Numbered from the stretch's first letter, positions 7,995 to 15,286 are shown. The stretch: DNA of 20,968 nucleotides from Oxalobacteraceae bacterium UBA7693 (GCA_002482715.1 DLGN01000099.1:1-20968), one strand, 5' to 3'. Notes: generated by a model not told the origin, from the sequence alone. A program made the numbers and translations.

Positions 7995-8330
7995 AGAAAA
8001 TAATTTAAATTTTTGAGGCACTTGAAAGCACTAAATCTGGCCCCATTTCTGCGTGTTTTTTGATCATCGTAAAGATGTGGGGGAACAAGTTATTTCTGGA
8101 CTTGCAATGCGTCAACAGGAAACGAAATGGACTTCACCATAGACAAAGTTGATAGTGAAAATTTGGTGGCCAGAATTTTTTCGAAAAATATTTCAAATTC
8201 GTGTCAACACAAAAAAACCTGAGCCCGTTATGGGAGTACGCAGCGAATACTGCGCAACAGCAAGACAAAATAAAGTTGTACCGGAATACAAAACTCACAT
8301 TTATTCATTTGATCTACATAGGAATTCATC
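7995..8330. other. Intergenic region between ibpA and the Ala-rich gene
   Basis: Apart from the rightward sigma-32 promoter, I see no gene I can support. Short frames (for example from the ATG at 8075, about 25 codons) have no ribosome binding site. It contains an AT-rich near-palindrome at 8175-8189 and a small GC hairpin at 8239-8254, neither followed by a T run. Confidence 0.5.
8021..8048 (+). promoter_or_regulatory. Consensus sigma-32 promoter facing right
   Basis: CTTGAA at 8021-8026, a 14-base spacer and CCCCATTT at 8041-8048 match the E. coli heat-shock promoter consensus (CTTGAAA, CCCCATnT) essentially perfectly. It is divergent from the ibpA promoter. The next gene on this strand starts only at 8331, which would give a leader of about 275 nt. 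Confidence 0.75.
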
Positions 8331-8711
8331 ATGAAAAAAATCGCATTGACTATCATCGCAACGACATTGTCTATGAGTGCTGCATTCGCTAGTACAGAAC
8401 AAGCGCCAGCTGCCAGCGCGACAGCAAAAGCTGCTTCAGCTGTGGCTCAAGTAGCGGCTCCTAAAGCAGCAGCTGCAGCAAGTTCTGCTTCTAGCACTAT
8501 GGCAAGTGCGGCGGCGAAGGCTGCTAGCGTTCCGGCTACAGCGCCAGCAGCAAGCGCAGCTAGTGTCCCTGCGGCAGCAAAAGCAGCAGCGAGTGCCGAT
8601 GTCAAAGGCGCGCCAGCGAAGCATGCAGACAAAGCCGTCAAGAAGATGGAAAAATCGGTAGAGAAAGCAACTGAAAAAGCAGCAGCTTCTGTACCAGCAG
8701 CAAGTAAATAA
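8331..8711 (+). CDS. Secreted alanine-rich low-complexity protein
   Basis: No family is recognised. The 126-residue product starts with a standard signal peptide (MKKIALTIIATTLSMSAAFA, cleavage after residue 20). The rest is mostly Ala, Ser, Pro and Lys: an Ala/Ser/Pro stretch up to about residue 88, then a Lys-rich segment (KHADKAVKKMEKSVEKATEK) that could form an amphipathic helix or coiled coil, then an Ala/Pro tail. The mature protein is basic and lacks cysteine, so it would stay flexible in the periplasm or outside. The start follows AGGAATTCATC with a good ribosome binding site, and a terminator follows the gene. The Ala-rich composition opens long frames on the opposite strand that are not genes. 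The upstream sigma-32 promoter suggests heat induction, by inference. Confidence 0.8.
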   Translation: MKKIALTIIATTLSMSAAFASTEQAPAASATAKAASAVAQVAAPKAAAAASSASSTMASAAAKAASVPATAPAASAASVPAAAKAAASADVKGAPAKHADKAVKKMEKSVEKATEKAAASVPAASK

Positions 8712-8780
8712 AATAGTTAGTTCTCTGCATGTTCATCTGCATAAAATGTAGCCTTGAAAGAACTAAAAAAGTGTAAAAAC

Positions 8781-8805
8781 AAAACGGCGCTTCTAGCGCC
8801 GTTTT
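8781..8805 (+). terminator. Terminator hairpin after the Ala-rich gene
   Basis: AAAACGGCGC and GCGCCGTTTT pair perfectly around TTCTA; the T run forms the end of the stem. It lies about 70 bp after the stop codon. Confidence 0.8.
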
Positions 8806-9008
8806 GCATTATTAGATTTGCTTAACAGTCGTTTGACAACTGGTGGCAATTGACAGGCTGAAAAGATCTTGCAGTTGATCCGGTTTTTTTGCATTCTGCT
8901 CCTAAGATCTGACACTTCATCTTTTTTCGCAGACAATGTCCCAAAATGCTGGCAAACTAGCTTCACTCGATGTAGATCATCGCTTATTCATTAAGGACGG
9001 AGTTCATC

Positions 9009-9641
9009 ATGCGCAAATTAGTCGTTTCATGTTTCACAGTTGGTTTAGTGCTAGCCAGTTCTATCGCTGCAGCGGGTGAACAAGTACGCAAAGTTTCCCC
9101 ATTTAGTACCATTCGCACACAGGGTGCTTTATCCGTTGAAGTGGTCGTCGGTAGCACACATTCAATTACCGTGAAGGGTGACGATAAATACATGGATAAA
9201 ATCATTACCGATATCGCTGGTGATGAGCTCTTAATCAGCTACAAGGAAAAGAAAAATATCCGTATTTCTGATGATTTAAAAGTAGTCGTAACGATGCCTG
9301 CTCTGACCAAGTTTAAAATGGAAGGAGCAGGTTTGACGACAGTCAGCAAAATTGCTGGTGATCGATTTGAATTGAATTATGAAGGTGTGGGTCTGTTAAA
9401 AATGAGTGGCAAGGTGCGTGACTTTAAATTGCGCGCACAAGGCGTGGGCTTTGTCGACGCAAAGGGCTTGGTTGCCGAGAATGTTGATGCGACCGTGGAA
9501 GGTATCGGTTCGGTTGAAGTTACTGCAACCGAAAAACTCAAGGCGAATGTGCAAGGCATCGGTTCATTAAATTATTTCGGCAATCCAAAATCTATTAGTA
9601 AAACGGTCGATGGCATAGGCGGCGTGAGTGCAGGAAAATAA
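9009..9641 (+). CDS. Exported GIN-domain (DUF2807) protein
   Basis: A 210-residue exported protein. The signal peptide ends near residue 22 (SSIAAA, then GEQ). The mature part is the head-GIN/DUF2807 domain, a right-handed beta-helix-like fold with repeating short strands and Gly turns, visible as repeated VEGIGSVEV, VQGIGSLNY and VDGIGGVSAG near the C-terminus. It opens with the family pattern FSTIRTQGALSVEVVVG. Function of the family is unknown; members are exported or cell-envelope proteins. The start at 9009 follows AAGGACGGAG. It is transcribed alone and ends at the bidirectional terminator shared with ald. Confidence 0.88.
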   Translation: MRKLVVSCFTVGLVLASSIAAAGEQVRKVSPFSTIRTQGALSVEVVVGSTHSITVKGDDKYMDKIITDIAGDELLISYKEKKNIRISDDLKVVVTMPALTKFKMEGAGLTTVSKIAGDRFELNYEGVGLLKMSGKVRDFKLRAQGVGFVDAKGLVAENVDATVEGIGSVEVTATEKLKANVQGIGSLNYFGNPKSISKTVDGIGGVSAGK

Positions 9642-9690
9642 TTCTCTAAGCGCTATTTTTGCTTTCTGCTAGGTCAACATTCTCTAAAAC

Positions 9691-9730
9691 ATAAAAGCCA
9701 GCTAGAATAAAAATTCTCGCTGGCTTTTAT
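9691..9730. terminator. Bidirectional terminator between the GIN-domain gene and ald
   Basis: ATAAAAGCCAGC (9691-9702) pairs perfectly with GCTGGCTTTTAT (9719-9730), and AGAAT/ATTCT extends the stem inside. The A and T ends give T runs on both strands, as expected between convergent genes. Confidence 0.9.
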
Positions 9731-9757
9731 GCATCAGCCTCAATTATCTGGACGCAA

Positions 9758-10873
9758 TTAATTCAATACACTGTCTGCAGTCACATATTGATAGCCCAGA
9801 TCGTGCGCAACAGCTGCGTAAGTCACTTTTCCTTCGCAAACATTCAAACCATTGCGCAGATGTACGTCGTCACGTAAGGCTTGTTTCCAGCCTTTGCTTG
9901 CTAAGGCAATTGCATGTCCAACTGTTGCATTATTTAGCGCAAACGTGGAAGTGCGTGCGACTGCACCAGGCATATTCGCTACGCAGTAATGAATGACGCC
10001 ATCAACGACATAAGTCGGTTCAGCGTGTGTGGTGGCATGCGAGGTTTCAAAACAACCACCTTGATCAATCGCCACATCGACGACGACAGCACCTTTTTTC
10101 ATGCGAGAGATTAAACTACGACTTACCAGTTTCGGTGCAGCTGCGCCAGGGACCAAGACGCCACCGATCACCAGGTCAGCAGACAATACCGCTTCTTCAA
10201 TTGATTGTGCGTTGGAATAAACCGTCGAAATACGGTTTCCATACACCAAGTCTAATTGGCGCAAACGATCAATACTCTTATCCAGAACTGTCACTCGTGC
10301 ACCCGTGCCAACTGCCATTTGCATTGCATTGGTACCGACGACACCAGCACCAATAATCACGATATGGGCTGGTGCTACGCCTGGAACGCCACCAAGTAAT
10401 AAGCCCATTCCGCCTTTGGATTTTTCCAGATGTGCTGCACCTGCCTGTATCGACATACGACCTGCCACTTCGCTCATCGGTGCTAGTAGAGGTAAGCCAC
10501 CGTTTGCGCCAGTGATGGTTTCATAAGCGATACAGATGGCACCAGATTTCACGAGCGCTGCGGTTTGTTCTGGATCGGGTGCCAGATGCAAGTAGGTGTA
10601 CAAGATTTGACCAGAACGCAGCATCGCACATTCGACTGGCTGAGGTTCTTTGACTTTGACGATCATCTCTGCACGTTCAAAAATCTCTTTTGCTGTATCA
10701 ACTAGCTCTGCACCTACCGCCAGATACTGTTCATCGCTTAATCCGATTTCGGTGCCTGCATTTTTTTGTACTAGTACTTTGTGGCCACGTGAAGTCAACT
10801 CACGCACTGAAGAGGGAGTCATGCCCACGCGGTATTCGTGGTTTTTAATTTCTTTGGGTACGCCTACGATCAT
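9758..10873 (-). CDS. ald: Alanine dehydrogenase
   Basis: NAD-dependent enzyme that interconverts L-alanine with pyruvate and ammonia in the cytoplasm; it feeds alanine carbon to central metabolism or fixes ammonia. The 371 residues equal the normal length. Substrate and catalytic residues are at the family's usual positions: R15 (EYRVG), K75 (KVKEPQ), H96 (YLHLAPD) and D270 (VAIDQGG). The NAD-binding Rossmann motif is IIGAGVVGTNA at about 173-183. The start at 10873 follows GAAAGAGACATC. It stands alone, between the shared terminator and a long leader region with a second terminator-like hairpin. No Lrp/AsnC-type regulator gene is adjacent. Confidence 0.97.
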   Translation of the reverse strand: MIVGVPKEIKNHEYRVGMTPSSVRELTSRGHKVLVQKNAGTEIGLSDEQYLAVGAELVDTAKEIFERAEMIVKVKEPQPVECAMLRSGQILYTYLHLAPDPEQTAALVKSGAICIAYETITGANGGLPLLAPMSEVAGRMSIQAGAAHLEKSKGGMGLLLGGVPGVAPAHIVIIGAGVVGTNAMQMAVGTGARVTVLDKSIDRLRQLDLVYGNRISTVYSNAQSIEEAVLSADLVIGGVLVPGAAAPKLVSRSLISRMKKGAVVVDVAIDQGGCFETSHATTHAEPTYVVDGVIHYCVANMPGAVARTSTFALNNATVGHAIALASKGWKQALRDDVHLRNGLNVCEGKVTYAAVAHDLGYQYVTADSVLN

Positions 10874-10925
10874 GATGTCTCTTTCTTTATTTCGGAAACT
10901 TCGTTTGAAGGTTTTGTGGAAATAA

Positions 10926-10961
10926 AAGCGCCGGGAAAATGATCCCGACGCTTCTTTTTTT
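10926..10961. terminator. Terminator-like hairpin in the ald leader
   Basis: AAGCGCCGGGA (10926-10936) pairs with TCCCGACGCTT (10943-10953) with one mismatch around a six-base loop. A run of seven T follows on the plus strand, and CTTTTATTT follows on the minus strand. It stands 53 bp before the ald start codon. There is no plus-strand gene for it to end. Confidence 0.7.
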
Positions 10962-11069
10962 GTTGTTGTATTTGACTAGATGGGTAATCAGCCGAGATTG
11001 ATTATGACACTAGAAAAACCTAGCAATTCATTAACACAAATCAAAATTTTCTTTTGCTGATCTGGGGCA

Positions 11070-11087
11070 ATTGTGCATTCGCACAAT
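11070..11087. promoter_or_regulatory. Palindrome, possible operator
   Basis: ATTGTGC and GCACAAT are perfect inverted copies around ATTC. The size and spacing suit a dimeric regulator; the regulator is unknown. Confidence 0.4.
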
Positions 11088-11101
11088 GTATGGAAATTGT
11101 T

Positions 11102-11115
11102 ACAGATCGATCTGT
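11102..11115. promoter_or_regulatory. Perfect 14-bp palindrome, possible operator
   Basis: ACAGATCGATCTGT is fully self-complementary and lies 15 bp from the preceding palindrome, so both could serve one divergent control region. Confidence 0.4.
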
Positions 11116-11405
11116 CTTGTATTGAAAACGAAACAGGAGATGAGCAAGCAAGCTTTGGAGAAGGTTTGCGTGAACTGTCGCCTGCTTAGGTTTTCGAAGT
11201 CTTAATTACGCAGGTCTTAAATGAAGAATGTTGAAAGCGAATAGTGATTGAGTTGCAATTGCAGACAAGTTAGCATTCCTTCTCTTCTATTTTTTATCAT
11301 GTAATTTAAAATTTTAGAATAGTTGAATACTGAAAGGGCTTTCCGCTTGATATTGCGCGTTCGCCGAGTAAGTCACAATTTCTGTCTTTTTTATCGAGGA
11401 AAAAT

Positions 11406-11987
11406 ATGCACGCCATTCAATGCCAATGCGGTCAGCTTCGAGCACACGTCGAAGGCGAAGGTGTTCACAATCATATCGTTTGCTATTGCAGTGATTGCCG
11501 TGCTTTCGCACATTTTCTTGGGCGAGCCGAGCAAGTGTTAGATGCGCAAGGAGGGACAGAAATTGTCCAAATCAGTCAAGCGCGTTTGCGCTTTGTTCAA
11601 GGCCAAGAGCATTTAGCTACTGTACGTTTGAGCGACAAGGGCATGGTACGTTGGTATGCCGCGTGTTGCAAAACACCTTTAGGCAATATCATGCAAGATC
11701 CTAAGATGGCGTTTATTGGTTTAATTCATAGTGCATTGGACCGTAAAAATATCGAAAAAGATTTTGGCCCGGTGACTGCTTGGATGGAGACGCAAGCAGC
11801 AATTGGTGAGCCGAAACCAGTGCAGAAAGGTGTACTCCCAGTGGTCTTGCGTTTTATTCGGATGAGCTTGGGTGCGCGGCTGAGCGGTAGTTATAAACAA
11901 TCGCCTTTGTTTAATGCCGAAGGCCAAACAATTGTGCAAGCAGAAATTTTGACACCGACGCAGCTCAATGATCTTAAAAATCGATAG
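11406..11987 (+). CDS. GFA/CENP-V-like zinc protein (DUF6151-type)
   Basis: A cytoplasmic 193-residue protein with the zinc-binding pattern of the glutathione-dependent formaldehyde-activating (Mss4-like) fold. C6 and C8 (QCQCG) and C26, C28 and C31 (CYCSDC) are followed by C85 and C86 (YAACCKTP). The C-terminal 100 residues are longer than in minimal GFA proteins and match the DUF6151 group as I recall it. Enzymatic activity of this group is not established, so a formaldehyde role should not be assumed. The start follows CGAGGAAAAAT, a good ribosome binding site. The gene stands alone upstream of a broken SRPBCC gene. Confidence 0.8.
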   Translation: MHAIQCQCGQLRAHVEGEGVHNHIVCYCSDCRAFAHFLGRAEQVLDAQGGTEIVQISQARLRFVQGQEHLATVRLSDKGMVRWYAACCKTPLGNIMQDPKMAFIGLIHSALDRKNIEKDFGPVTAWMETQAAIGEPKPVQKGVLPVVLRFIRMSLGARLSGSYKQSPLFNAEGQTIVQAEILTPTQLNDLKNR

Positions 11988-12072
11988 CGCATTGCAGGAA
12001 GGTATTGGCGCATTGACGGGAGAGAGTTGTTTTGTTCGAAGTTCAGCCTAGATGTAGAAATAAGGAAAAATC

Positions 12073-12198
12073 ATGTCAACAAATACTGTCAAGTTCCACC
12101 GAGTGATACGCACCAATCCAATTAAACTTTACCGCGCATTTGTCGAAGCCGACTTGATGGCGAGGTGGATTACATCTTTTGGCGTCAGGGATGTATGA
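12073..12198 (+). pseudogene. Truncated AHSA1/SRPBCC-family gene
   Basis: A good ribosome binding site (AAGGAAAAATC) precedes an ATG, and the product opens MSTNTVKFHRVIRTNPIKLY and continues with AFVEADLMARW. This is the start of AHSA1-type SRPBCC proteins (usually about 140-160 residues, hydrophobic-ligand fold). After about residue 36 family likeness is lost and a TGA closes the frame at codon 42. The right end of the IS remnant lies 38 bp further on, so the rest of the gene was probably lost with the insertion or a later deletion. The broken gene keeps its start and ribosome binding site, so the damage may be fairly recent. Confidence 0.7.
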
Positions 12199-12235
12199 TT
12201 CTTTTTCCCTCGATAAAAATGCCGACTTGGCGTGT

Positions 12236-12739
12236 TGATCTGCCCCCCATAAGTTGGACAGTTTGTTAGTTAGACATACAAGGGCTGATTTCTGTATTGC
12301 ACAGGACTCAGCCCTTTTAGTTTCAGTTTAATTCTGTCGTGATTATAGTAGCGAATATATTCTTTGATGCCGTGCTCAAGTTGTTCGACGCTAGTGAATT
12401 TATTTAAATAGAAGAATTCTGTCTTCAACACAGCAAAGAAACTCTCCATCGCGGCATTATCGAGGCAATTTCCCTTGAGTGACATGCTTTGTGCAAGGCC
12501 TTGTGATTGCGTGAAGCTTGATAAGCGTGCATGCGATATTGCCAGCCTTGGTGAAAATGTAAGATTGGTTTATCCATTGGTGATAGTCGCTTAAAAGCTG
12601 CGTTGAGCATCGTATCAATCATTTTATAAACGGGTTTTCTTGCTGTTTCAAAGGCGATGATTTCGCCATTAAATAAATCTAAAATCGGTGACAAATAAAG
12701 CTTCTCACCAGCGACATTAAACTCCGTCACGTCAGTTAC
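12236..12739 (-). mobile_element. IS3-family insertion sequence remnant (right-hand part)
   Basis: On the minus strand this is the last part of an IS3-family ORFB transposase plus the terminal inverted repeat, which ends TGGGGGGCAGATCA at 12236. Recognisable protein blocks are VTDVTEFNVAGEKLYLSPIL, the QGWQYRM block, GNCLDNAAMESFFAVLKTEF and IKLKLKGLSPVQYR. Three lesions can be seen. The left half of the element and its left end are missing. The catalytic Asp of the usual HSDQG is His (HFHQG). A frameshift near 12490 separates HKAL from QSMSLKGN. The element is therefore dead; no target duplication can be read because one end is lost. Confidence 0.9.
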
Positions 12740-12850
12740 AGGTACTCGTTTTTCTGCATCTGCAAAGCCGAAACCTTGAGCAAAAACAAGTTCATCTTTA
12801 CGTCGGATCGCGATAGACAAGCCGGGTAAGTTGACGTTATATAACTGGAG
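12731..12850 (-). pseudogene. Internal scrap of a beta-lactamase-like serine hydrolase
   Basis: The minus strand reads LPGLSIAIRRKDELVFAQGF, then GFADAEKRVPVTD, the pattern of the N-terminal strand-and-helix region of class C beta-lactamase/esterase-type serine hydrolases. Upstream of it is only the ohr terminator, and downstream the frame passes without a break into the IS transposase at VTDVTEF. Neither the catalytic SxxK nor later motifs are present, so it encodes no working enzyme. Confidence 0.6.
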
Positions 12851-12862
12851 AGGGTAAAAGAA

Positions 12863-12886
12863 AGCCGATCTTGTGTAAGATCGGCT
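12863..12886 (-). terminator. Terminator downstream of ohr
   Basis: AGCCGATCTT and AAGATCGGCT pair perfectly (10 bp) around a four-base loop. On the minus strand TTCTTTT follows; on the plus strand CAATTTTT follows, so it may work both ways. It lies about 75 bp after the ohr stop codon. Confidence 0.85.
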
Positions 12887-12962
12887 CAATTTTTCAGTTA
12901 TCGCGCTTTAGGATGAGCTTGATAGCTGGTGTATTACCTTTGGTCTGCGCCCTGAATGGGTG

Positions 12963-13382
12963 TTAAACCAGTTTCAAATCTACTTCGATATTGCCACGCG
13001 TTGCGTTGGAATACGGGCAAACTTCGTGGGCTTTAGCAACGATACCTTCCGCAGTACTGCGATCCAAACCAGGTAGCGATACGCTCAAACTTACTTTAAG
13101 GCCGAATCCGCCTTGACCATTTGGCCCAATACCGACTTCGCCAGTGACACTGGTGTCAGCAGGCAAAGCTTGTTTCGCAGCTGCGGCAACAAATTTCATT
13201 GCGCCGATAAAGCATGCTGAGTAACCTGCCGCGAAAAGTTGTTCGGGATTGGTGCCTTCACCACCCGCGCCGCCTAATTCTTTCGGCGTACTTAAATTGA
13301 CACTTAATTTTTGATCGTCAGTATTGGCGCGACCATCGCGACCACCGGTTGCTGTTGCGCGGGCTGTATAAAGAACTTGCAT
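12963..13382 (-). CDS. ohr: Organic hydroperoxide resistance protein (Ohr)
   Basis: A thiol peroxidase that reduces organic (fatty-acid) hydroperoxides in the cytoplasm using lipoyl-protein reductants. The 139 residues are typical. The peroxidatic C57 (YSACFIGAMKF) and resolving C122 (HEVCPYS) are present. By spacing with the Xylella enzyme (R19, E51, C61, C125), R15 and E47 are the partners of the active cysteine. The start follows AAGGAGTTCATC, a strong ribosome binding site. It lies downstream of ohrR on the same strand with its own promoter and operator, and ends at a perfect hairpin. Confidence 0.96.
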   Translation of the reverse strand: MQVLYTARATATGGRDGRANTDDQKLSVNLSTPKELGGAGGEGTNPEQLFAAGYSACFIGAMKFVAAAAKQALPADTSVTGEVGIGPNGQGGFGLKVSLSVSLPGLDRSTAEGIVAKAHEVCPYSNATRGNIEVDLKLV

Positions 13383-13719
13383 GATGAACTCCTTAGTTTA
13401 TTGATTTAGCGGATAGATTGATTTCATGTCATCGAATAAATCACATTGAATGAAATTTTCATTGGCCGCGGCATTAATGTCATTACGGCTTGAGTCGAAT
13501 AATAGCGCACAATTTAATTGTGTACAATGTAAATTTGAAATTGAATTTTTATCGATTCGATAGTTAATCTCAATCGCTACTGTGCTTGGCTATTGTTCAG
13601 CACTTAATTTTTGCTATTTGCTGGCGAACGTTGTTGATCGTTGTTGATCGGGAACTGACCACGATTGACCGCGACCAGCCCTTTTTGTGAATTGCTTTTG
13701 TTTTTTTGCCGAGGAAAAA
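13383..13719. other. Intergenic region between ohrR and ohr
   Basis: No gene is supported. Besides the ohr promoter it holds an exact 10-bp tandem duplication, TTGTTGATCG at 13631-13640 and 13641-13650, just beyond the ohrR end. Confidence 0.6.
13499..13527 (-). promoter_or_regulatory. ohr promoter with OhrR-type operator in the spacer
   Basis: On the minus strand TTGTAC (13522-13527), a 17-bp spacer and TATTAT (13499-13504) form a good sigma-70 promoter. The palindrome CACAATTTAATTGTG (13508-13522) occupies the spacer; it resembles the known OhrR sites (ACAATT-AATTGT type). Repressor bound there would block the polymerase. Confidence 0.75.
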
Positions 13720-14181
13720 TTACTCATCTAAATTGCTACGAAGCGCGTCGCGCAATTGCTGCAAGTCAGATCGCAAGGCGGATAATTGATTGGCATCTTG
13801 ACCACTCGCGCAGAGTATTTGGCGCGGTATCTTCTCTGCTTGTTGTTTTAGCTTACGACCATGTTGGCTTAGTTGTATGCGTACCTGTCGTTCATCGTCG
13901 ACATCGCGTTGGCGCGAGATGAATTGTGCCGCTTCTAAGCGCTTCAATAAAGGCGTCAATGTTCCCGAATCCAGAAAAAGTGCTTCACCGATTTCTTTCA
14001 CTAAAATGTTGTCTTGCTTCCATAGCACTAGCATCACCAAGTACTGCGGATAGGTTAGACCCAGCTCATCTAACAATGGCTTGTAGGTTTTGGTCATTGC
14101 TAATGAAGCCGAGTACAAAGCAAAGCAAAATTGTTTATCGAGCGCCAGATAGTCTTCGAGGTTATCGGATTTCTTTTTCAT
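13720..14181 (-). CDS. ohrR: MarR-family organic peroxide sensor/repressor, two-Cys OhrR
   Basis: A 153-residue dimeric repressor of ohr that releases DNA when its reactive cysteine is oxidised by organic peroxides. The sensing cysteine is C19 (DKQFCFALYSAS), followed by the conserved YPQYLVMLVLW, and the winged helix-turn-helix includes LFLDSGTLTPLLKRLE (about 68-83) and the DERQVRIQL wing. A second cysteine at C124 lies 105 residues after the first, the same spacing as C22 and C127 of the Xanthomonas repressor, so this is a two-Cys, disulfide-forming type. A promoter with TTGATA (14228-14233), a 17-bp spacer and CATAAT (14205-14210) precedes it. It is encoded immediately upstream of ohr. 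Confidence 0.95.
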   Translation of the reverse strand: MKKKSDNLEDYLALDKQFCFALYSASLAMTKTYKPLLDELGLTYPQYLVMLVLWKQDNILVKEIGEALFLDSGTLTPLLKRLEAAQFISRQRDVDDERQVRIQLSQHGRKLKQQAEKIPRQILCASGQDANQLSALRSDLQQLRDALRSNLDE

Positions 14182-14204
14182 AAGATCTCTTTCATGTTGT
14201 GTAT

Positions 14205-14233
14205 ATTATGGTGATCTGCACCCAATTTATCAA
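14205..14233 (-). promoter_or_regulatory. Probable ohrR promoter
   Basis: TTGATA, 17 bp and CATAAT on the minus strand, close to sigma-70 consensus, with a start about 20-25 bp before the ATG. I see no clear OhrR palindrome in it. Confidence 0.5.
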
Positions 14234-14282
14234 TCTTTAGCACGCTTTCATGATCAGAAATTGATCGACCAGCGCAATCACA

Positions 14283-14948
14283 TCATGCGCTGGTACGTCG
14301 CCGAAACCATCCTGTTAGTGACATCCGGTTGCGAGTCGCGGGTAATACTTCATGTAGCATTTCTGCGGATAGAAATACCACCAAACGACAAGCCATCGGC
14401 GCAATATCGTGCGTAGCGAGATTGTGAGGATGCAATCTTAATGCACCACCTTGACCCGCTAGCCAATCGTCGTTGAGATAAATCACCACCGATACAGTGC
14501 GTGCATCGTGATGATGGAATCGATCTAAGTGCTTGCTGTAAAACGCCCCGGTCTCATAAAATGAGAAGTGGCTTTCGTAGTCTTCTAATCCTAAGTATAA
14601 GGTCTGATTCAGCGTTAAGCGTAACTGTTCCATCATTAACAAATAGGCGTCGCAGGCGCGTGATTGGCCGCTGTGTAACCACCCGATCTGATCGCTACGA
14701 ATGTTGGTATGCAGGCTTCTTTGCTGTCCTTGCCCGATTGTGGCAGGTTTGAGCTGATCGCTGAGGTGCAATTGCAAGCACTCCTCGGCTAATCTGGCGT
14801 TCAGTTCGCTGCTTAGAAATAAATTGTGTTGAAACCAACCATGATCGCGGAGGTCAGCACAAAGTTTGGCATTGAATTCTTCATTAACGGAATCACTATT
14901 AAAGGTAGTATTTGTAACATTCATTGGTTCCGGATTCTGAATCTTCAT
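14283..14948 (-). CDS. 2-oxoglutarate/Fe(II)-dependent oxygenase (prolyl-hydroxylase/SM-20 type)
   Basis: A cytoplasmic 221-residue oxygenase of the P4Hc/SM-20-related group, which hydroxylates protein or small substrates with 2-oxoglutarate and O2. The double-stranded beta-helix core is at about residues 125-217. Iron ligands are H140 and D142 (KHLDRF) and H199 (MLHEVLP), and the 2-oxoglutarate-binding arginine is probably R208 (NRMSLTGWF). The VSVVIYLNDDW and GGALRLHP blocks are typical. The upstream part (1-120) is less conserved. There is no strong ribosome binding site at the ATG at 14948; an ATG at 14924 is an alternative. It lies about 100 bp upstream of ohrR on the same strand but ohrR has its own promoter, so a shared role in oxidative stress is unproven. 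Confidence 0.85.
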   Translation of the reverse strand: MKIQNPEPMNVTNTTFNSDSVNEEFNAKLCADLRDHGWFQHNLFLSSELNARLAEECLQLHLSDQLKPATIGQGQQRSLHTNIRSDQIGWLHSGQSRACDAYLLMMEQLRLTLNQTLYLGLEDYESHFSFYETGAFYSKHLDRFHHHDARTVSVVIYLNDDWLAGQGGALRLHPHNLATHDIAPMACRLVVFLSAEMLHEVLPATRNRMSLTGWFRRRTSA

Positions 14949-15286
14949 GGGTGCTTTCGTGCTTAAGCATTGACGGCATCGTAATCAGCCAGAAGATCAG
15001 ATGAATGCGAGAAATAGGGATGAAATCGGCTAGCAGCAATGGCTGAAAGAGCTAACCTTATTGGTTAAGCGCTTCAATGTACGCTATTTATGCACGAGGC
15101 GCTTGCCTGTCTTGTCTAAAGAAAGCAGTTCGGGCTAATCCCTGACTTCATTTTTGCTGAAGTGTCGCGAGTGACTTGCTTGAATTTCAAATCTATTAAA
15201 TAATCTAAGGCATGCAATGATGTTTTGAGCTAGAGAGTTGGCATACTATTTTCGTCTTGAAATTAGGAAATCGGAGAACGCAGCCT
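14949..15286. other. Divergent intergenic region, nothing distinctive
   Basis: No gene is supported in these 338 bases. They must hold the promoters of the leftward oxygenase and of the rightward three-gene unit. I found no convincing palindrome or promoter pair. Confidence 0.5.

Larger units (their letters stand above)
10874..11405. other. Intergenic region between ald and the GFA-like gene
   Basis: No gene is supported in these 532 bases. It must contain the divergent promoters of ald and the GFA-like gene. Three regular structures are listed separately: a terminator-like hairpin and two perfect palindromes. Confidence 0.6.

Noticed and set aside
8149..8334. Short frames between the rightward sigma-32 promoter and the Ala-rich gene
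   Set aside because: No ribosome binding site and no recognisable sequence; they overlap the Ala-rich start in another frame.
8436..8641. Cys- or Ala-rich minus-strand frames opposite the Ala-rich gene
   Set aside because: They are a by-product of the repetitive GC-rich Ala codons; the plus-strand frame has a signal peptide, ribosome binding site and terminator.
12425..12889. A 154-residue protein that could be taken for a new fusion enzyme
   Set aside because: Its first 13 codons are the ohr terminator hairpin, followed by a hydrolase scrap and a frameshifted, mutated transposase; it is a chance fusion of remnants.
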